Positions 1-12,290 of a DNA stretch of 64,000 nt are shown here, piece after piece. Within the stretch, counting starts at the first letter, position 1; each line of letters starts with the position of its first letter. Below the pieces are notes generated by a model. It was not told where the DNA came from and did no database searches. It worked only from the letters and a program-made list of their open reading frames with translations. The stretch is from Mixophyes australis (lineage: Eukaryota; Chordata; Amphibia; Anura; Limnodynastidae): NCBI GenBank assembly GCA_036250195.1, contig JAVHZZ010000005.1, positions 178,605,448 to 178,669,447 on the forward strand. The letters run 5' to 3'. The position numbers were made by a program, and so were the translations under genes.

Positions 1-145
1 CACGGGGCACATAGCTAGACATGATGCCAATGTAATCCCTGCCATGGCAAAGTAGTTGGCATAGAAGTTGTGCATCATGTTCATGTTGACTTCAGGGTCC
101 ATCAGACTTTTGGCAAAGCAGTGGTGTATCCCATAGCCAGTCAGC
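1..145 (-). CDS. SLC22A23: SLC22A23 exon (partial, runs off the window)
   Basis: Coding exon of a solute carrier family 22 protein, a 12-helix major facilitator membrane transporter; SLC22A23 is an orphan member with no settled substrate. The acceptor AG lies just above 145 (minus strand ...tgcag|GCTGAC). The first base completes a Ser codon begun by the exon at 2062-2164, and the frame then stays open to the window edge. The translation starts LTGYGIHHCFAKSLMDPEV and ends in ASCLAMCPV, which is the post-loop transmembrane part of SLC22A23 as I remember the family. The paralogue SLC22A17 is the main alternative. The 3' end of this exon and later exons lie outside the window. Confidence 0.85.
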
Positions 146-1715
146 CTGCACAAAATAACATTCAGAGAGCTTGGTGTCGCTAACCGTCCATGAAACTGTG
201 CATTACATTTTTATTTATTAAGAGTTTAACCGTTTTTAAACCATTGTTTCTTTAGAAAAGTCACTATGATGATGCACTATGTAGGCCACATGTATAAAAG
301 AAACCAATCTCCCTGTAATTGATACAACACATTTAAAACATAATAAAATCTATATTTAACAGAACTACACAATTGTGATTGTGCTATTTTTTATTTATGC
401 AGAGAAAGTGATGACTCTTTCCAATAATAATCTTACACAACAAGTAAACGCAGATCTGAGCATTCAGTTCATCAAAGCCACTTCATAAATAGCAGCCGCT
501 GCTTTGAAATCGTGGCTGATGTAATTATGCAAATAAAATTTAAAAGTAATGATCTTTAGTTGTCTCTATGCCTTCAAGGACTGTGCGACACCAATTAAAC
601 AAAACAAACTAAATTCTTTAACAAGTTACATTAAACTTTTGATTAACATAGCAGGCAATGTTTAAGTAGTTTTATATATTTTACTCTAGGTATCGACTTT
701 TCTTTTATCAACCAGTTTAACAGGTTTCTCTCCTGAAAGCCTATAGTTAAAATATGTATTACCAGGGGAAAGGTAAGAGGTAGTAGCCTCTAGACAAATA
801 TATATGACGGCAAATATATCTACACATCTATCTATATCAATGTGATCTTGAAACTGTATTATTGGAAGGATTGTGGGTAAATATGACACATGATAAGCAG
901 AATATTTATGAAATTTAAAGAGGAAATCTTTAATGTATAGAATCTTTAGTATCTTTTAAAAAATAAAATCTGATTTATAGCAGCAAAGGATAAGATTGCC
1001 TTTTCTTTACATATACTGTGTAACCTCCCGGGCCACCTATTCTGCACTTAAGAGCATGATGCTCGGGGAGTTGTTTGAAGAGGCTTCTTCTCCGCTCTTC
1101 TGAGAGCAGAGTGGGAGCCTGGGAAGGGGGGCCTGCTCCACCCCCAACCCACTCCCACCTCCTGTTGATCCATCACTGCCCAGCGCACTTTCTGTTCTCA
1201 CTACATGTTGATCCCTGTGTGCATTAAGCAGTGCAATTCAAGCAAATCAAGGATCAATGTGTGTAATAATGAATACACTTTTCTAAATGAGAAAAGCTTG
1301 ACATTTGGTTCAGTTCTGTCTTTGTTAGGCGGTTGTACTATGTACTCACTTACAAGACTGAAGTATTATATTTAAAAAAACAAACCAAAACATTGAGTTC
1401 ATTTATCTAGCTGTTATAGTACAGCAACAGTCCTTCCTTTAATCAGGAAATACTGACAACAAATTGAATAGGTATCTTTAAGACCATACCAATTTGACAG
1501 CATTGCTGTACCTGTACTTGGTCTTGTGGTAGAATAAACAACATCATGATGGATTGTATGGCCCTCTAACACAGCGTATAATTGTTTATGCTGTCCTAGA
1601 ACATTGTCAATCCATGTGTCCGAACATTCTTAACCATACTAGCCAAGTTTGTTTAGGTGGTCAAAATGATACGATTCAACACGAATCGCGTTATTTTGGC
1701 TACCAGTTTGCAGGA
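146..1715. other. Intron, no gene seen
   Basis: AT-rich intron of the SLC22A23 gene. A GC-rich patch at about 1021-1200 is the only compositional change. I see no coding exon, RNA gene or recognisable mobile element here. Confidence 0.6.
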
Positions 1716-1806
1716 TGCGGGAGACTTGCCTGCTCTCCCGGGAGTCCAGGAATCCTACTCGAAATTCGGTAGTCTCCCGGACATTCCAGGAGCGTAAGCA
1801 AGTATG
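1716..1806 (+). mobile_element. Fragment of hAT-like MITE (right half)
   Basis: GC-rich block with repeated CTCCCGGACATTCC-like motifs ending in GCAAGTATG. This is the right end of the MITE family seen complete at 15415-15698 and 35623-35895. The left terminus is missing or too diverged to place. Confidence 0.55.
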
Positions 1807-2061
1807 TTTTTAACCCATTGTTCAGCTCCTCTCTAGGTTTGACTTGATAAATCTGTGCCGTAGGCAAAGGAGCTTGCAATAACTTCATAAAAAGTAAATA
1901 AAATTAACTTTAAACCAATTTTGTGCTGCTATCCTGACTGTCCGAGTCATGTGCCTTACTAAGCCTATATGGTAGATAAAGTACAGTACTGTCTGTGACC
2001 AATATCAAGGCATCAATATGTCTGACATCTTCAACCATTTATACATTCTAGAGAGACTTAC

Positions 2062-2164
2062 GAGTTCACACAAAGGACTAGAATATTCTTCCACAGGTTC
2101 CTTGTTCCAACAACTTTTACAATGCACACTCTCTTTGGCCTTCTCAGGAGTTCTCTATCCAATT
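2062..2164 (-). CDS. SLC22A23: SLC22A23 exon (103 bp)
   Basis: Exon encoding the end of the large intracellular loop. Minus-strand acceptor ...ttccag|AATTGG and donor AACTC|gtaagt. Two bases complete a Glu codon from the previous exon; 33 codons follow, including KRVCIVKVVGTRNLWKN, and two bases (TC) pass into the exon at 1-145 to make Ser. The KVVGTRNLWKN stretch followed by CVNSLTGYGIHHCF across the junction is what points to SLC22A23 rather than a generic organic ion transporter. The exon is too short to stand out as an open reading frame; it was found from splice sites and phase. Confidence 0.87.
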
Positions 2165-3226
2165 CTGGAATACAACAGCACAACTACTTAGACAGTAGTC
2201 TGAACATACATACATGTATGACAATGCACTGGAGACAGCAGTTAATAACATGCATGCTCTAGTTGACACTTTTTTGAGATATTCGAATACAACCCCATAT
2301 ATACTGTTAAATATGTAAGTGCAAAGCCCAATATAAAATATGCTTAAAATAGAGCAGCAATATTTTTTTTACTCAATGGTCTCTTCTCATGGACTCTTGT
2401 ACACTAGTATGTGAATCTTCTAATAAATAAAATCCATGGAAACCTCTGCTATAACCTGAAATAAATTACCTTTAGTACTTTCTCTATATATTACAATATA
2501 ACTCAGTGGTTGAAGTTGGCTGGTATATGGTGGCATGGCATACCGCCACTTCTCCTACTGCTTTCATTGTAAGACTATCAAATTCTATTCACATTCTCCA
2601 TTCCGCCACTTCTAAAGTTCCTCTTTGATCATGGCTATAACTAGTATTTAGAGGGCCATAACTCATATTAGCCAGAACAGGACTGTGCATGGGCGGTAGC
2701 AGAAATTCAGAAGTGGTTGTTTCCTTGCACAGCATGTAAGTCATCAACAAAGACAAATGAAAAAAAGGGCTGAAGATGGGGATAGTATGACTATATTCTA
2801 ATCTGTGACAGGACGAGCGAAGAGGAGTGGCTAAAGCATGCATTGGCTCTTAGGAGGCATACTATCTTGTGTAGCGGTAGATTTTTTTCAACGCGAATAT
2901 AAACGTTAAAAAACGTGCTTGATATAAGTTAGTCACTAACATTTTACTAGTGTTTAGGATGTCATGTTAGGTTTTCCAAATGCTTTTAATCAAGGTTAAA
3001 AACAAAGATAGGATGAGGCAATCTAAAAACAAAGGTAGTGGAACACTACTGCAAAGCTAGCTGCTAGCATGGGTTGGAATGGGTATTGTGACGCTAGAAA
3101 CAATGGTGTTAAGTGTTAGACCTGTCTGTAAATGTTTTTCCCAAGTGTTAACTATGGTAGTAAGACACATTCAGGCTCCAGTGGGTATGAACCCTAAGGG
3201 TGCCAACGGTACCACACACAACTTAC
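2165..3226. other. Intron with one low-copy-looking repeat
   Basis: Short intron. Around 2505-2860 there is a block with repeated 'ccgccacttct' motifs on both sides of a 300-bp core, which looks like a degenerate MITE, but I could not define its ends. Nothing else is recognisable. Confidence 0.4.
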
Positions 3227-3354
3227 CAGGCATTACTCCTTTGTGGTCGAGTTCTGTGTTCACTCTGTTCCTTTGAATCATTTGAAGAATCTGCTTCTTA
3301 GACTTTTCAAACTGCATTGTAGCCATAAGCCACCTTAGAGACTCTGGAAAGATA
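3227..3354 (-). CDS. SLC22A23: SLC22A23 exon (128 bp)
   Basis: Exon covering the helix-6 exit and the start of the central cytoplasmic loop. Minus-strand acceptor ...gttctaag|TATCTTTCC and donor ATGCCTG|gtaagt. The first base completes a Tyr codon; the translation continues IFPESLRWLMATMQFEKSKK, containing the PESxRWL signature conserved across SLC22 transporters, and ends with a single G in phase 1, matching the 2062-2164 exon. A second possible acceptor (ttccag, after 3343) would remove IFP and break the phase, so I chose the upstream one. A run-on reading frame past the donor (to 3171) is intronic. Confidence 0.88.
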
Positions 3355-4783
3355 CTTAGAACAAAGTAGAAAACACTTATTACAATTTGTAATAAATATC
3401 TATAACAAACAACCAAATATATCTTATTTTTTTGTTATGGCAGCAAAAAAAAAAAAATTGATCAAAAAGTATGACTATTCACTGTGTTTCGTAAACTGCT
3501 GGTGGAGGCATCGTGGCAAAGGATGTTCACGGACACATACAAGAAGACCCTTAATATATAAAGGCATGGCTTTCTACTCCTGAAGACTCCTGAATGAGAG
3601 AGAGACCTCCTTCCAGTACAACAGGCAATTCTCCTGGGAGCACTTTACGGTCACAAGGTGGGTAGGACTATAAATCAAATGAATATTCAAGTCCTACTAC
3701 CCCTTAAAACAAAAAAGTGGCAGGTGAGCAGGGTGGGGCTTGATAACTTTATTGCCCCACCCACTTGTTGACACAAACCACATAATCAAGCCTCGCCCAT
3801 CATATTATTTCCTACCTTGCCTCTTGATCGCCTAGAAACAAGGTAGAAAAGTTGGCAAAGATTTAAAGGACCACTAAACCACCAAAATTAGTCATTAGTT
3901 ATAAATCATGAAGGTAGAATACATTAATGACTGTCAAGCTGCTCTCCATTGCAGTTCTCCTAATTTACTATTACATCGCTACTCCACTACAGACAACTAT
4001 AGCTCATCCCACATTTTTGTCTTGACGGGTCTGGAAGAGGTCATATAGCTCAGACTGCGGTCATTTGACTGATTGACACAGCTATCCTCTGTCCCTCTAC
4101 ATGAATCCACCAGTCCCACACATTGAATTTTTTTGCATCAAGATTGCCAAGCTATCAGTCATCCCATGTCTGATCTTTTAGGGAAGCTCCTCCCTCCTTA
4201 CCTAGAAACTTACTGCAGAGGAGCAAACTAGAGCATGATGGACATATTAAGTGTAAGCACTCGTTACTTTGTGTATAGTCAGCACAGTAATACGCACCCT
4301 TTGTTATTTATTTGAAAGTAATATATATCAAATATATAGTGCTGTGATAGATTCTCCAAGTACCCTTGAATTATAGAGGATGTAGGATGCATCTTATGTA
4401 ATAATAGGGGAAACTGAATAGGAAAAGGTTTCATTTACAACCTTAGACAAACCATCCCATTCCAATAAAAGCTGAGAAAAAGCAGTAGCACTGGGAATGT
4501 TTTTTCCATAATGCCTAAAACAGTTTAAAAAGCACATAATTGCTACAGGCATTCACTGTGCAGATTTATTTGCATGATAAAAGCTCTTTTCAAGTTTAAA
4601 ACATCATTAGGAACAAGCAACACACAGAGTTTCCCAGCGTTGAGCACCTGCTAGCAACAAAATATAACTACCCAATTTATTTAGAAAAAGATCTAATAAT
4701 GTAGTTACATATATTCAACTCAGAAACTTGTTTTGAAATCTGCAGATCTCTCTCCTTTCCTTGAATAGAACTAATAAACTTAC
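3355..4783. other. Intron, possible T2/Kolobok-type MITE end
   Basis: AT-rich intron. At about 3863 the motif TTAAAGGACCACTAAAC resembles the termini of the T2 (Kolobok-type, TTAA-target) MITEs that are abundant in frogs. I cannot find the matching right end. A fold-back-looking block with repeated 'gcctcgcccatc/gtggggcttgat' motifs lies at about 3690-3830. Confidence 0.35.
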
Positions 4784-4952
4784 TACCAGTAGGACAGCAT
4801 CAGGATGAAAGGACAGATGATGACAGCCTGGAGGATCTGCCAGTCTCTGCATAGAGCTGCCAGACCTGGCAGGAGGAACTGTCCGGCCATTCCAATGAAA
4901 CTGGCCACCATCGTGATCATGAATCTGTGGCCCGGAGGGCAGAGTTCTATCC
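4784..4952 (-). CDS. SLC22A23: SLC22A23 exon (169 bp)
   Basis: Exon encoding transmembrane helices 5-6. Minus-strand acceptor ctgtttcag|GGATAG and donor TGGTA|gtaagt (a GTAGTA donor 3 bp earlier would leave the wrong phase). The translation runs GIELCPPGHRFMITMVASF then FLLPGLAALCRDWQ and ends in SYW. The length of 169 bp equals the conserved fourth coding exon of SLC22 genes, and the 155-bp exon at 59687 matches the preceding one. It is joined to that exon across an intron of about 54.7 kb. The first two bases complete the Arg codon of YALR. Confidence 0.9.
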
Positions 4953-5682
4953 CTGAAACAGACAGAAACACAGACATAACATACAACGCATAGAATATAC
5001 CATAGCTCATTGCTCGGAATCAATATTTTAAAAGTTAGAAAAGTATCTGGACTATGATGATAATCCTATTACAAAAACCCACATGGCAAAATAGACATTG
5101 TTCAATGAATGAAAATATAATAACCAGTAGTACTGAATCACTTTGTTTTATATGCCATTGATCATATAAACTGGATATTTCCTACATAGGTTTTGCAGCT
5201 CCGAGTTGCTTTGCCAACAATCTGTTAATCGCCTGCTCCCTCCCCATCCACACAGCCTCTGTTTCCAGGATCTGATTATGCAACAGGCTGACTAGGCTGC
5301 AGCTTAGGGCGCAAGCCTTTTTTGTTTGGAAACTGAAATTCACATTGGTTTCAAAATATAAGAGACTAGTTGTTCTCCAAAGTAAAAAGAAACACGAAAG
5401 AAAAATGTAGTAGTCTTTAATCTTGACATATTCCCATGGTAAAGGCTGAAGACAATGAGTCATTCTGGGGCTGGTGCTTGATGATAAGAAAGTAGGAGAG
5501 ATAGGGATGGGGATAGGTGCAGGTGCGACAGCCCCTTCACCCTCAGCAGCACTAGTTCATGTCTCTGTTCTGCCATACAGTTTGGATTTTAATGAAACTG
5601 CATGAGTGACAACGTTTGCAGTGACCTTTTGTCTGTTTTATTTATTCAAGTTTAGAAGGTATGAGTTTTTAACTACTTAAAG

Positions 5683-6271
5683 CATACTTGCCAAGTTTTC
5701 CTCATTGGCTTCAGGGAGATCCTGGGGGAAGTGGGCGTGCAGGGGCGGGGCTTGTCGAATCGCATCATTTTTACTCCGTCCCCTAAACGGATGTCACAAT
5801 TTTGGCCAATTACAGAAGGGGGCGGGGCTAGGATGACGCAATATTTGTGTCATTAAGCCCCGCCACTTATCTATTGCGGGGGCGGGGACGAGAACCGGGA
5901 GGTTGCCCAGCTCTTCTGGGAGGTCTCCTAGAAATTCTGGAGTCTCCCGGAGTAGGAAACTATGCGTTAAAGAAAAGCAGCTAATGAATCTCTAGAGACT
6001 GAAGTGTCTTTTACATTTCTGTCTCCATTACTGAAGTCATGTCAGTCTTTGATTAAATCTTTGTCTCCATGAAAATGGCCACCTCCATAGGCATCAATAC
6101 ATGGACATAGTGTACAATTTTTGAACTGTGTCATCATGCCACAGATGGCGAAGCCAACCACATCTTGTACTGGCTCAGCATCAGGGAGAATGCCAGACTC
6201 TTCAGGGAGTGAGGGAGATCACCCCTATTTCAGGGAGTCTCCCTGACATTCAGGGAGAGTTGGCAAGTATG
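5683..6271 (-). mobile_element. Composite hAT-like MITE, copy A (589 bp)
   Basis: Ends are inverted: CATACTTGCC at the left and GGCAAGTATG at the right. The flanking 8 bp are ACTTAAAG (5675-5682) and ACTTGAAG (6272-6279), 7 of 8 identical, so an 8-bp target duplication typical of hAT elements. The order is inverted relative to the copies at 13338-13943 and 58916-59477. The part at about 5683-5964 corresponds to a unit also found alone elsewhere; the rest is a second unit. No coding capacity. Confidence 0.8.
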
Positions 6272-6790
6272 ACTTGAAGTGGACCTGTCCCCACAAAATA
6301 AGATTTTCTCATTCAACAGAACATCAAAATCACACACACTATCACAGATCATATTGTTCCCAAAAAAAAATATCTTTTTAGAAGAATTTCTTTTAATCTG
6401 TCTCACTTGCCGTCAGTCCTTGCTTATGCCAGTGCCATATAGTACTTTAGGACAATTTAGGTAAAGTGAATGCAGAAATGCAGCTACAGTATTCATAGAT
6501 TTGTACATTTTACTTTAAATTGATCTTAATATGGATGTTGCATGTAAAAATTAGATGAAAAGGGACAGTGTTCTAGATATGACAAAGGATAGGTTTTATT
6601 GCACACAGACAAAGAACACAACCCAATCCCCATTTTACATTTTTCAGGGGATCAGGAACAACTTTAGTAAAATAAGGGAAGTTCTAAAAATCACCCCTCA
6701 GTTCAAGGATAATATTGGTTTGCCTTTCTCTTCGCACTCCAAAGCAGTCCCCCATTTAACAAGTTCAGAAAATCAAAGATTGCATTAGCC

Positions 6791-6983
6791 CAGGATTTCC
6801 CAAACCCAGTCCTCAGGGCTCCCTAACAGTACATGTTTTCCATATCTCTTTGCTGGAGCACAGGTGTATTCATTAGTGACTGACACATTGTAACAGATCC
6901 ACAGGTGGTCCTAATTATGTCACATGTGATCCAGAAAACCTGCACTGTTGGGGAGCCCTAAAGACTGGGTTTGGGAAACCCTG
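6791..6983 (+). mobile_element. hAT MITE with perfect 8-bp target duplication (193 bp)
   Basis: Terminal inverted repeats of roughly 45 bp, starting CAGGATTTCCCAAACC at the left and ending GGTTTGGGAAACCCTG at the right. Both flanks are exactly CATTAGCC (6783-6790 and 6984-6991). The CAGGG-type terminus and 8-bp duplication assign it to the hAT superfamily. No coding capacity. Confidence 0.9.
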
Positions 6984-7035
6984 CATTAGCCAATGAAGCC
7001 TATGAGGTAGAGCATTGGGGTAGAGCATTGGGGTA

Positions 7036-7227
7036 GAGGGATCTTCGGATCCCTCACCATAAGTGCTCACCGCTCCAGTCACTATCACAAAGGTGGTCAC
7101 TTTGCGGTAGTGACCACAGAAGACATCGGAGCAGGAACAGCAGTTTTTTGTTACTGCTGTTCCGAGTGAAGATTTTTAATAAATAGTTATGATATTTCAA
7201 CCCTTATCTTTGCGATAAGGGTTGAAA
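7036..7227. repeat. Run of four perfect hairpins
   Basis: Four inverted repeats follow one another: 7036-7043/7048-7055 (8 bp, TTCG loop), 7093-7100/7110-7117 (8 bp), 7134-7143/7154-7163 (10 bp) and 7195-7208/7214-7227 (14 bp, 5-nt loop). All stems are perfect. The block ends near 7260 in AT-rich intron and has no coding capacity. It could be a fold-back MITE or a structured RNA; I do not recognise it. Confidence 0.7.
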
Positions 7228-8356
7228 TGGATCATGTTTAAAAAACGGTTAATAATAAATATGCCCCTTTGAAACAAATGTGATAATAAGGCAGGAAGGA
7301 CCCGAGGGCCACAGGTAAAGCCACGGAGGGTTCATTGGGGCCACTTGTTGTTCAGCACGGTTCTACATGCTGGGGCAAACTATGTAACCCAATAAAGCAC
7401 AATGGTCATGTAGATTTCTTGCATTTTCCTTGAACTATGGGGTGTTTTTCGACTTTTCTCATTTCATGCACATTTTTTAATCCTTTGAAAAATGTAAACT
7501 ATGTGTTTGTTGTTTGTATGCAACAAAACTGTCTATTGAGAACCAAGGCATGTTAATACGTCACTTCAACAACATGGAATCTTGTGTATAATGTATATAA
7601 CGTACTGTCAGCCACCTCATTATCATGCTGACGCTCCATATTGAGGCAGGTCCTTGTCAAAACGGTCAGCCCCTCCCTTACATCAAAGGAATCACCACAC
7701 ACACAAAAGTCTGTGGTGATAAAAATGTGCAAGACTTGCATTCACTTGAAACATATGCAATGCAAAAACTATTCTTTATTCTTCTATGATAAAACTACAT
7801 GAATTTGAAAAAAAACCCAAAAACAAATGTATCCTAATTTGAACATGCATATCCAGCCACGTATATGGTATGTGCAGCATTTGGAACTTTTGAATAATAT
7901 AGCATGAACGTCTTTACAACACCGAACACAACAATGACATAGCTATAAAGCACTAGAACAGTTTGAAATACCGGATCTACGAAAATATTAAGGATTTACT
8001 GTGCGGGAAAGTGTAGTATAAAATCAGGGAAATAAAACTAAAACGGATTTGGGAATGTTCAGAATTGTGATATAACAGTGTAACATCTAGAAGAGTATAA
8101 AATAACAGGGGAGCAAAGGCAGATAATTATGTGGTTTTACAAAAAGTCATGTGCTCAGAGACACATGCATGCACCATCACAGATGCAGACACACAAATTA
8201 ATCTAAGGCACAGCTAGACACGTGAAAACCTTATATACACACACAGCAAATAGTATTTCTAATGCATTCAGATCTGTACACCAGACTCCAAAATGTACAC
8301 ATTTCGAGTAAAATTGCACAGGAGATTTGGTTTAAAAAAAACAAAAAAAAAAACAA
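7228..8356. other. Intron, no gene seen
   Basis: AT-rich intron without recognisable coding sequence. An A-rich tract at about 8331-8354 abuts the SINE fragment that follows. Confidence 0.5.
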
Positions 8357-8560
8357 CAGACTAGGGTCAATGTGATAGCAGCCAATTAACCTTCCAGTAT
8401 GTTTTTGGAGTGTGGGAAGAAACCGGAGCACCGGGTGGAAACCCATGCAAACATGGGGAGAACATACAAACTCCACACAGATAAGGCCATGGTCTGGAAT
8501 CGAACTCATGACCCCAGTGCTCTGAGGCAGAAGTGCTAACCACTAGGCCACCATGCTGCC
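8357..8560 (-). mobile_element. tRNA-derived SINE, truncated at its 3' end
   Basis: On the minus strand it reads as the same repeat as 9339-9663: a tRNA-like head with 'tagtggttagcacttctgcc' and a B-box-like 'gagttcgattcc', followed by 'gtgtggagtttgtatgttct'. The copy stops before the LINE-like tail. It is not a functional tRNA gene. Confidence 0.8.
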
Positions 8561-9338
8561 CATAATCATTCTACAAACATTCCAGTGTGTATGCTGTATA
8601 TGCACACTCACCTATCTGGCTCTAAACATGAGCACATAGTACTTGATATGTAGGTCAATTGTAGCAACATCAAAGGAACTTCTTAATGTTACCCAATGGC
8701 AATATTTCAGCTGAACTCAAGATACCTTCAAGCAACAATCCAGTTAATCAATATTGCATTCATTATGAATTTTACACTAGAAGATGTAATTTTTTATGCA
8801 AAATCCTTGTCTGACAATACATGCTATATACCCATACTGCATTTACAAATAGCAATCTAAAGAATATTTTATAGTAAAGTTCCTAAACAAATGAGTCGAC
8901 AGTTATCTCATTGTTTATCCAACATGACAATCTCCAAAACTTACTACTGGATTACTGCATGAGAATGTTAGGAAAATCATATACTGATATCGTCTAAATT
9001 AATTGGATTATTATTGTTTTTGCACACACATTAAAATACCTATACTTCACACATCACAATGTGTCCTCAATAGTAAGCAAAATGGTGTGACTAACAGACA
9101 GGAATGGGTTTCTATTATGTTACAACTAGTGCTCGACAGAGAAATGTTACCAAACTACAACTCATTACATTGACATCTTTGTGGGATTTGTAGAAGTTCA
9201 TCAGCTAGGAGTGTTGCAGGTTACCTAAATAATATCTAATAAAGTTGATTTTACAGCTGGCCCACTTGCCATTTTCTCACCACTGCAGAAATAACACCAC
9301 CATCAATGCATGCTATTCAATGTTAGCAGATGTAAAAG

Positions 9339-9663
9339 CAGCACAGTGACCTAGTGGTTAGCACTTCTGCCTCACAGCACTGGAGTCATGAGTTCGATTC
9401 CAGACCATGGCCTTATCTGTGTGGAGTTTGTATGTTCTCCCTGTGTATGCATGGGTTTACTCCGGGTTCTCCGGTTTCCTCCCACACTCCAAAAACATAC
9501 TAGTAGGTTAATTGACTGCTATCACATTGACCCTAGTCTGTGTGTCTGTCTGTGTATGTGTTAGGGAATTTAGACTGTAAGCTCCAATGGGGCAGGGACT
9601 GAAGTGAGGGAGTTCTCTGTACAGCGCTGCGGAATTAGTGGCGCTATATAAATAACTGATGAT
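9339..9663 (+). mobile_element. tRNA-derived SINE, full length
   Basis: tRNA-like head with A-box-like 'tagtggttagc' near 9352 and B-box-like GAGTTCGATTCC at 9390-9401, a conserved body, and a tail ending 'ggcgctatataaata' then GAT repeats, which resembles L2/CR1-type LINE 3' ends. The 10-bp sequence GATGTAAAAG occurs at 9329-9338 and 9664-9673, a likely target duplication from retrotransposition. The same family is at 8357-8560 (minus) and 60884-61206 (plus). Confidence 0.85.
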
Positions 9664-9673
9664 GATGTAAAAG

Positions 9674-11394
9674 TGTAAACTGTGAGAAGTGCATGTGGTA
9701 CTATTTCCCTATTACAGAAACATTTTCTTCATGTAAATGTAGGTCAATCACTATATAAATTATCCAATCAAGCACTGGAAGCTTGCTAGATCAATGACTA
9801 CGCACTTCTACCAACGCATAAATGCTGAGCTAAACTGCTACCAAATACATACTCCCCTAGTGAGAACAATTCAATAAAATAAGAAATAATGATTTCTGCC
9901 ACATTAAAACTTGAAACTAATAAGTGGTATTGTTTACTCGTGTTTACTAGTATTCTAAATTTCTGCATGATCATTTCATATAGCAATTCTTAAACATAGG
10001 CCAGGCAGCAGACATCTCTAGCTCACTTTAAAATATTCCCCCCCCCCCCACTTAAGGAATAATCCTTTTGGTTGATATTGCTACTGTAAATAAAAATGTC
10101 TACAGGAGCTCTAAATTGCATTTGAATAGTTTGAACGAGAGCCAAGCTGCACCAAAAATCAGACAGAGCTAACAACTACAGCAAACCATCATCTGCAGAC
10201 ATAATCCTGGTGCAATAAAATGGAAAAACTGCACAAAAGTACAAGCTATTTTAAAACCCATTTAGATGATGCTGAACGAGTCCATCCGATTAGTGTGTGT
10301 GTGTGTGTTCTGAGGAATGTATCTCTTGAGAGGCTTTCATGAATCACATCAAGCAGATACAACAGGGCAACTGTGGTCAGGAAAGTTCATGTAGTACAAC
10401 AAAACAGACAGTAAAGTTTACAGCTTGAAAGACACCTCAGATGTTAGGCAGCTTCATAAAATATAGTTATTTATGAGAAGAAAATGCACTGCTTCGAAAA
10501 GTAGAGGCTTGGCCGTCCTATATTTAACCTTTGGAACAAATAATAAAAAATAAAAAAAATATCTAATGAGAACTGATCATCATTTTATGGCTTGCAACAG
10601 TTCAATAGTAATTACGTTCTTATACACGTTTCTTTATAGTATCATTAAAATACATTTGTAATGTTTATACTTATGAACATGAAGCAAAGATTTCAAACAG
10701 AATAATGTAGTCCAAGATGTCCATCTTTTGTCTAACAGGCACAACCAAACTTAGCTTTAGGTACAGTAGACCAGAGCTGCTTTGGGGTACCCATCAAAAC
10801 ATCACCTCTTGATCATACTGCCAGGAGGTCTGATTACCAATCACAGTAACCGTGGCAGTAAGAGAATACTGGCATAGCGATGGCTTCTATTCCATCAGTG
10901 GTCCCACTATTCCCAACTCACATACTGGCAACAGAATCATGCATCTTTTCCTTCTTGGTTGGAAACAATGTAACATTGGTTTTTTAGGAGGCCCTGTTTC
11001 TAGTATGAGGATCATTAACTACTAAAACATACAGTACATACAACTTTTTACAGAGCGCAATGGAAGACCAGTCATTTAGAATCAACTGTCTATTGCAGGG
11101 CAGCTCCAACCTTCCTTGACAACTTCCAACTTGTTCGACATAAAATGTTTGAATTGTACTTGGCTCCAAACGATGTAGAGAATACATACATACAGCCCTC
11201 TATATGTAAATACTTGGGCAGCACTGATCTAGTGGAAGGTTTTTTGTAATAATATATATGCATAAGGGTTATTTTACCTCGGCAGCTGCACAGGATGCAG
11301 AAACAGCTTTACCAATACTGCAATACCTGGTACAGAAATGAAGTCTAACACAAATCGAAAAAACATAAAAATTAGAAAACATATCTCTCTTTCA
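9674..11394. other. Intron, no gene seen
   Basis: AT-rich intron. It has a C10 run at about 10031 and a short GT run at 10294-10309. No exon, RNA gene or clear mobile element seen. Confidence 0.5.
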
Positions 11395-11760
11395 ATAGCG
11401 GAGGAGTGATATACATGCTGGAGTGTCCATGTGGCCTCCTGTATGTAGGTTGTACTAAGAGAAAGCGGAAAATAAGAATAGGAGAACACATTAACAACAC
11501 CCAAATGGTTTTAACCACCCACAGCGTTCCCAGCCATTTCCTCACTACACATGGAAAGAAAGTGATCAAATTCTCTGGTATTCATCATGTAAAGAAAGAC
11601 TGGAGGGATGGCGACTAAGTGGCAAAAAATATCAAAATCACTGGCAAAGTGGCTCTTCAATATTATAACCTTGATTTTGGTCTAGGTTACTTTCTACAAC
11701 ATTCCAAAAGGCAATATATCTAACGCTTCCCTATCTCTCACTGTCTGTGAGAGGTAAGAA
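11395..11760 (+). pseudogene. Penelope-like element fragment (GIY-YIG domain)
   Basis: The frame opening at 11406 reads IYMLECPCGLLYVGCTKRK then IRIGEH. This is the GIY-YIG endonuclease signature found at the C-terminus of Penelope-like retroelements; the canonical GIY/YIG pair appears as IYM and YVG. The frame is lost at about 11618 (after DWRDGD) and the next segment, about 11640-11700, continues in another frame with a 'LDFGLGYFL'-like end typical of the family. It is truncated at the 5' end and frameshifted, so it is a dead fragment. Confidence 0.8.
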
Positions 11761-11826
11761 AGCTGTCTGCCCCATTACTGTGTTTGTCCCAAACTGTAAC
11801 GTGCAACAACATTTGCTGTGGCTATA

Positions 11827-12290
11827 TAAATAAACTTTTACATCCCCCTCTTACATCTTATTTCCATATACTCTCCCCCTTGACCTTTTAGACCTGCCCC
11901 CATCTCCATTCTTATAAATCACCTCTCATTCCTGCCTGCAAGATTTCTACCTCCTCTACCCACCTATGGGCTCGCCATACCACACCTAACACATCCAACA
12001 GTCTCTCCAGAACCTTCAAAGTATTAAATACTCCCTTGAAACCTTTACCATAGCTTACCATACTCCTACCTGACACCACTCACACCAACCACTGCTTGTT
12101 CCTGACAACTAACACTGAGCACTGCTCCACTGCTGTCCCTACCTCCTTCTGCCCTCTTCCCACTACATTGTAAGCCCTGACGAGAAGGACCCTCCCTACT
12201 TTCTGTCTGCTCTTACTCATTTACCTTGTCCTTGTGTTATGTATACTTAGGTTTCCACCGCTGAGTATTGTGGTAGTAACATATTGCAAA
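11827..12290 (+). mobile_element. LINE-like 3' region (L2/CR1 type)
   Basis: It begins at 'ctatataaataaac' and contains pyrimidine-rich sequence ending in 'acattgtaagccctgacgag', a motif that recurs at the 3' ends of L2/CR1-like elements and at 39110 in this window. No reading frame survives. Confidence 0.4.

Noticed and set aside
9339..9430. tRNA gene
   Set aside because: A and B boxes are present but the sequence is the head of a SINE found three times here; it does not fold into a complete cloverleaf with a CCA-type end.
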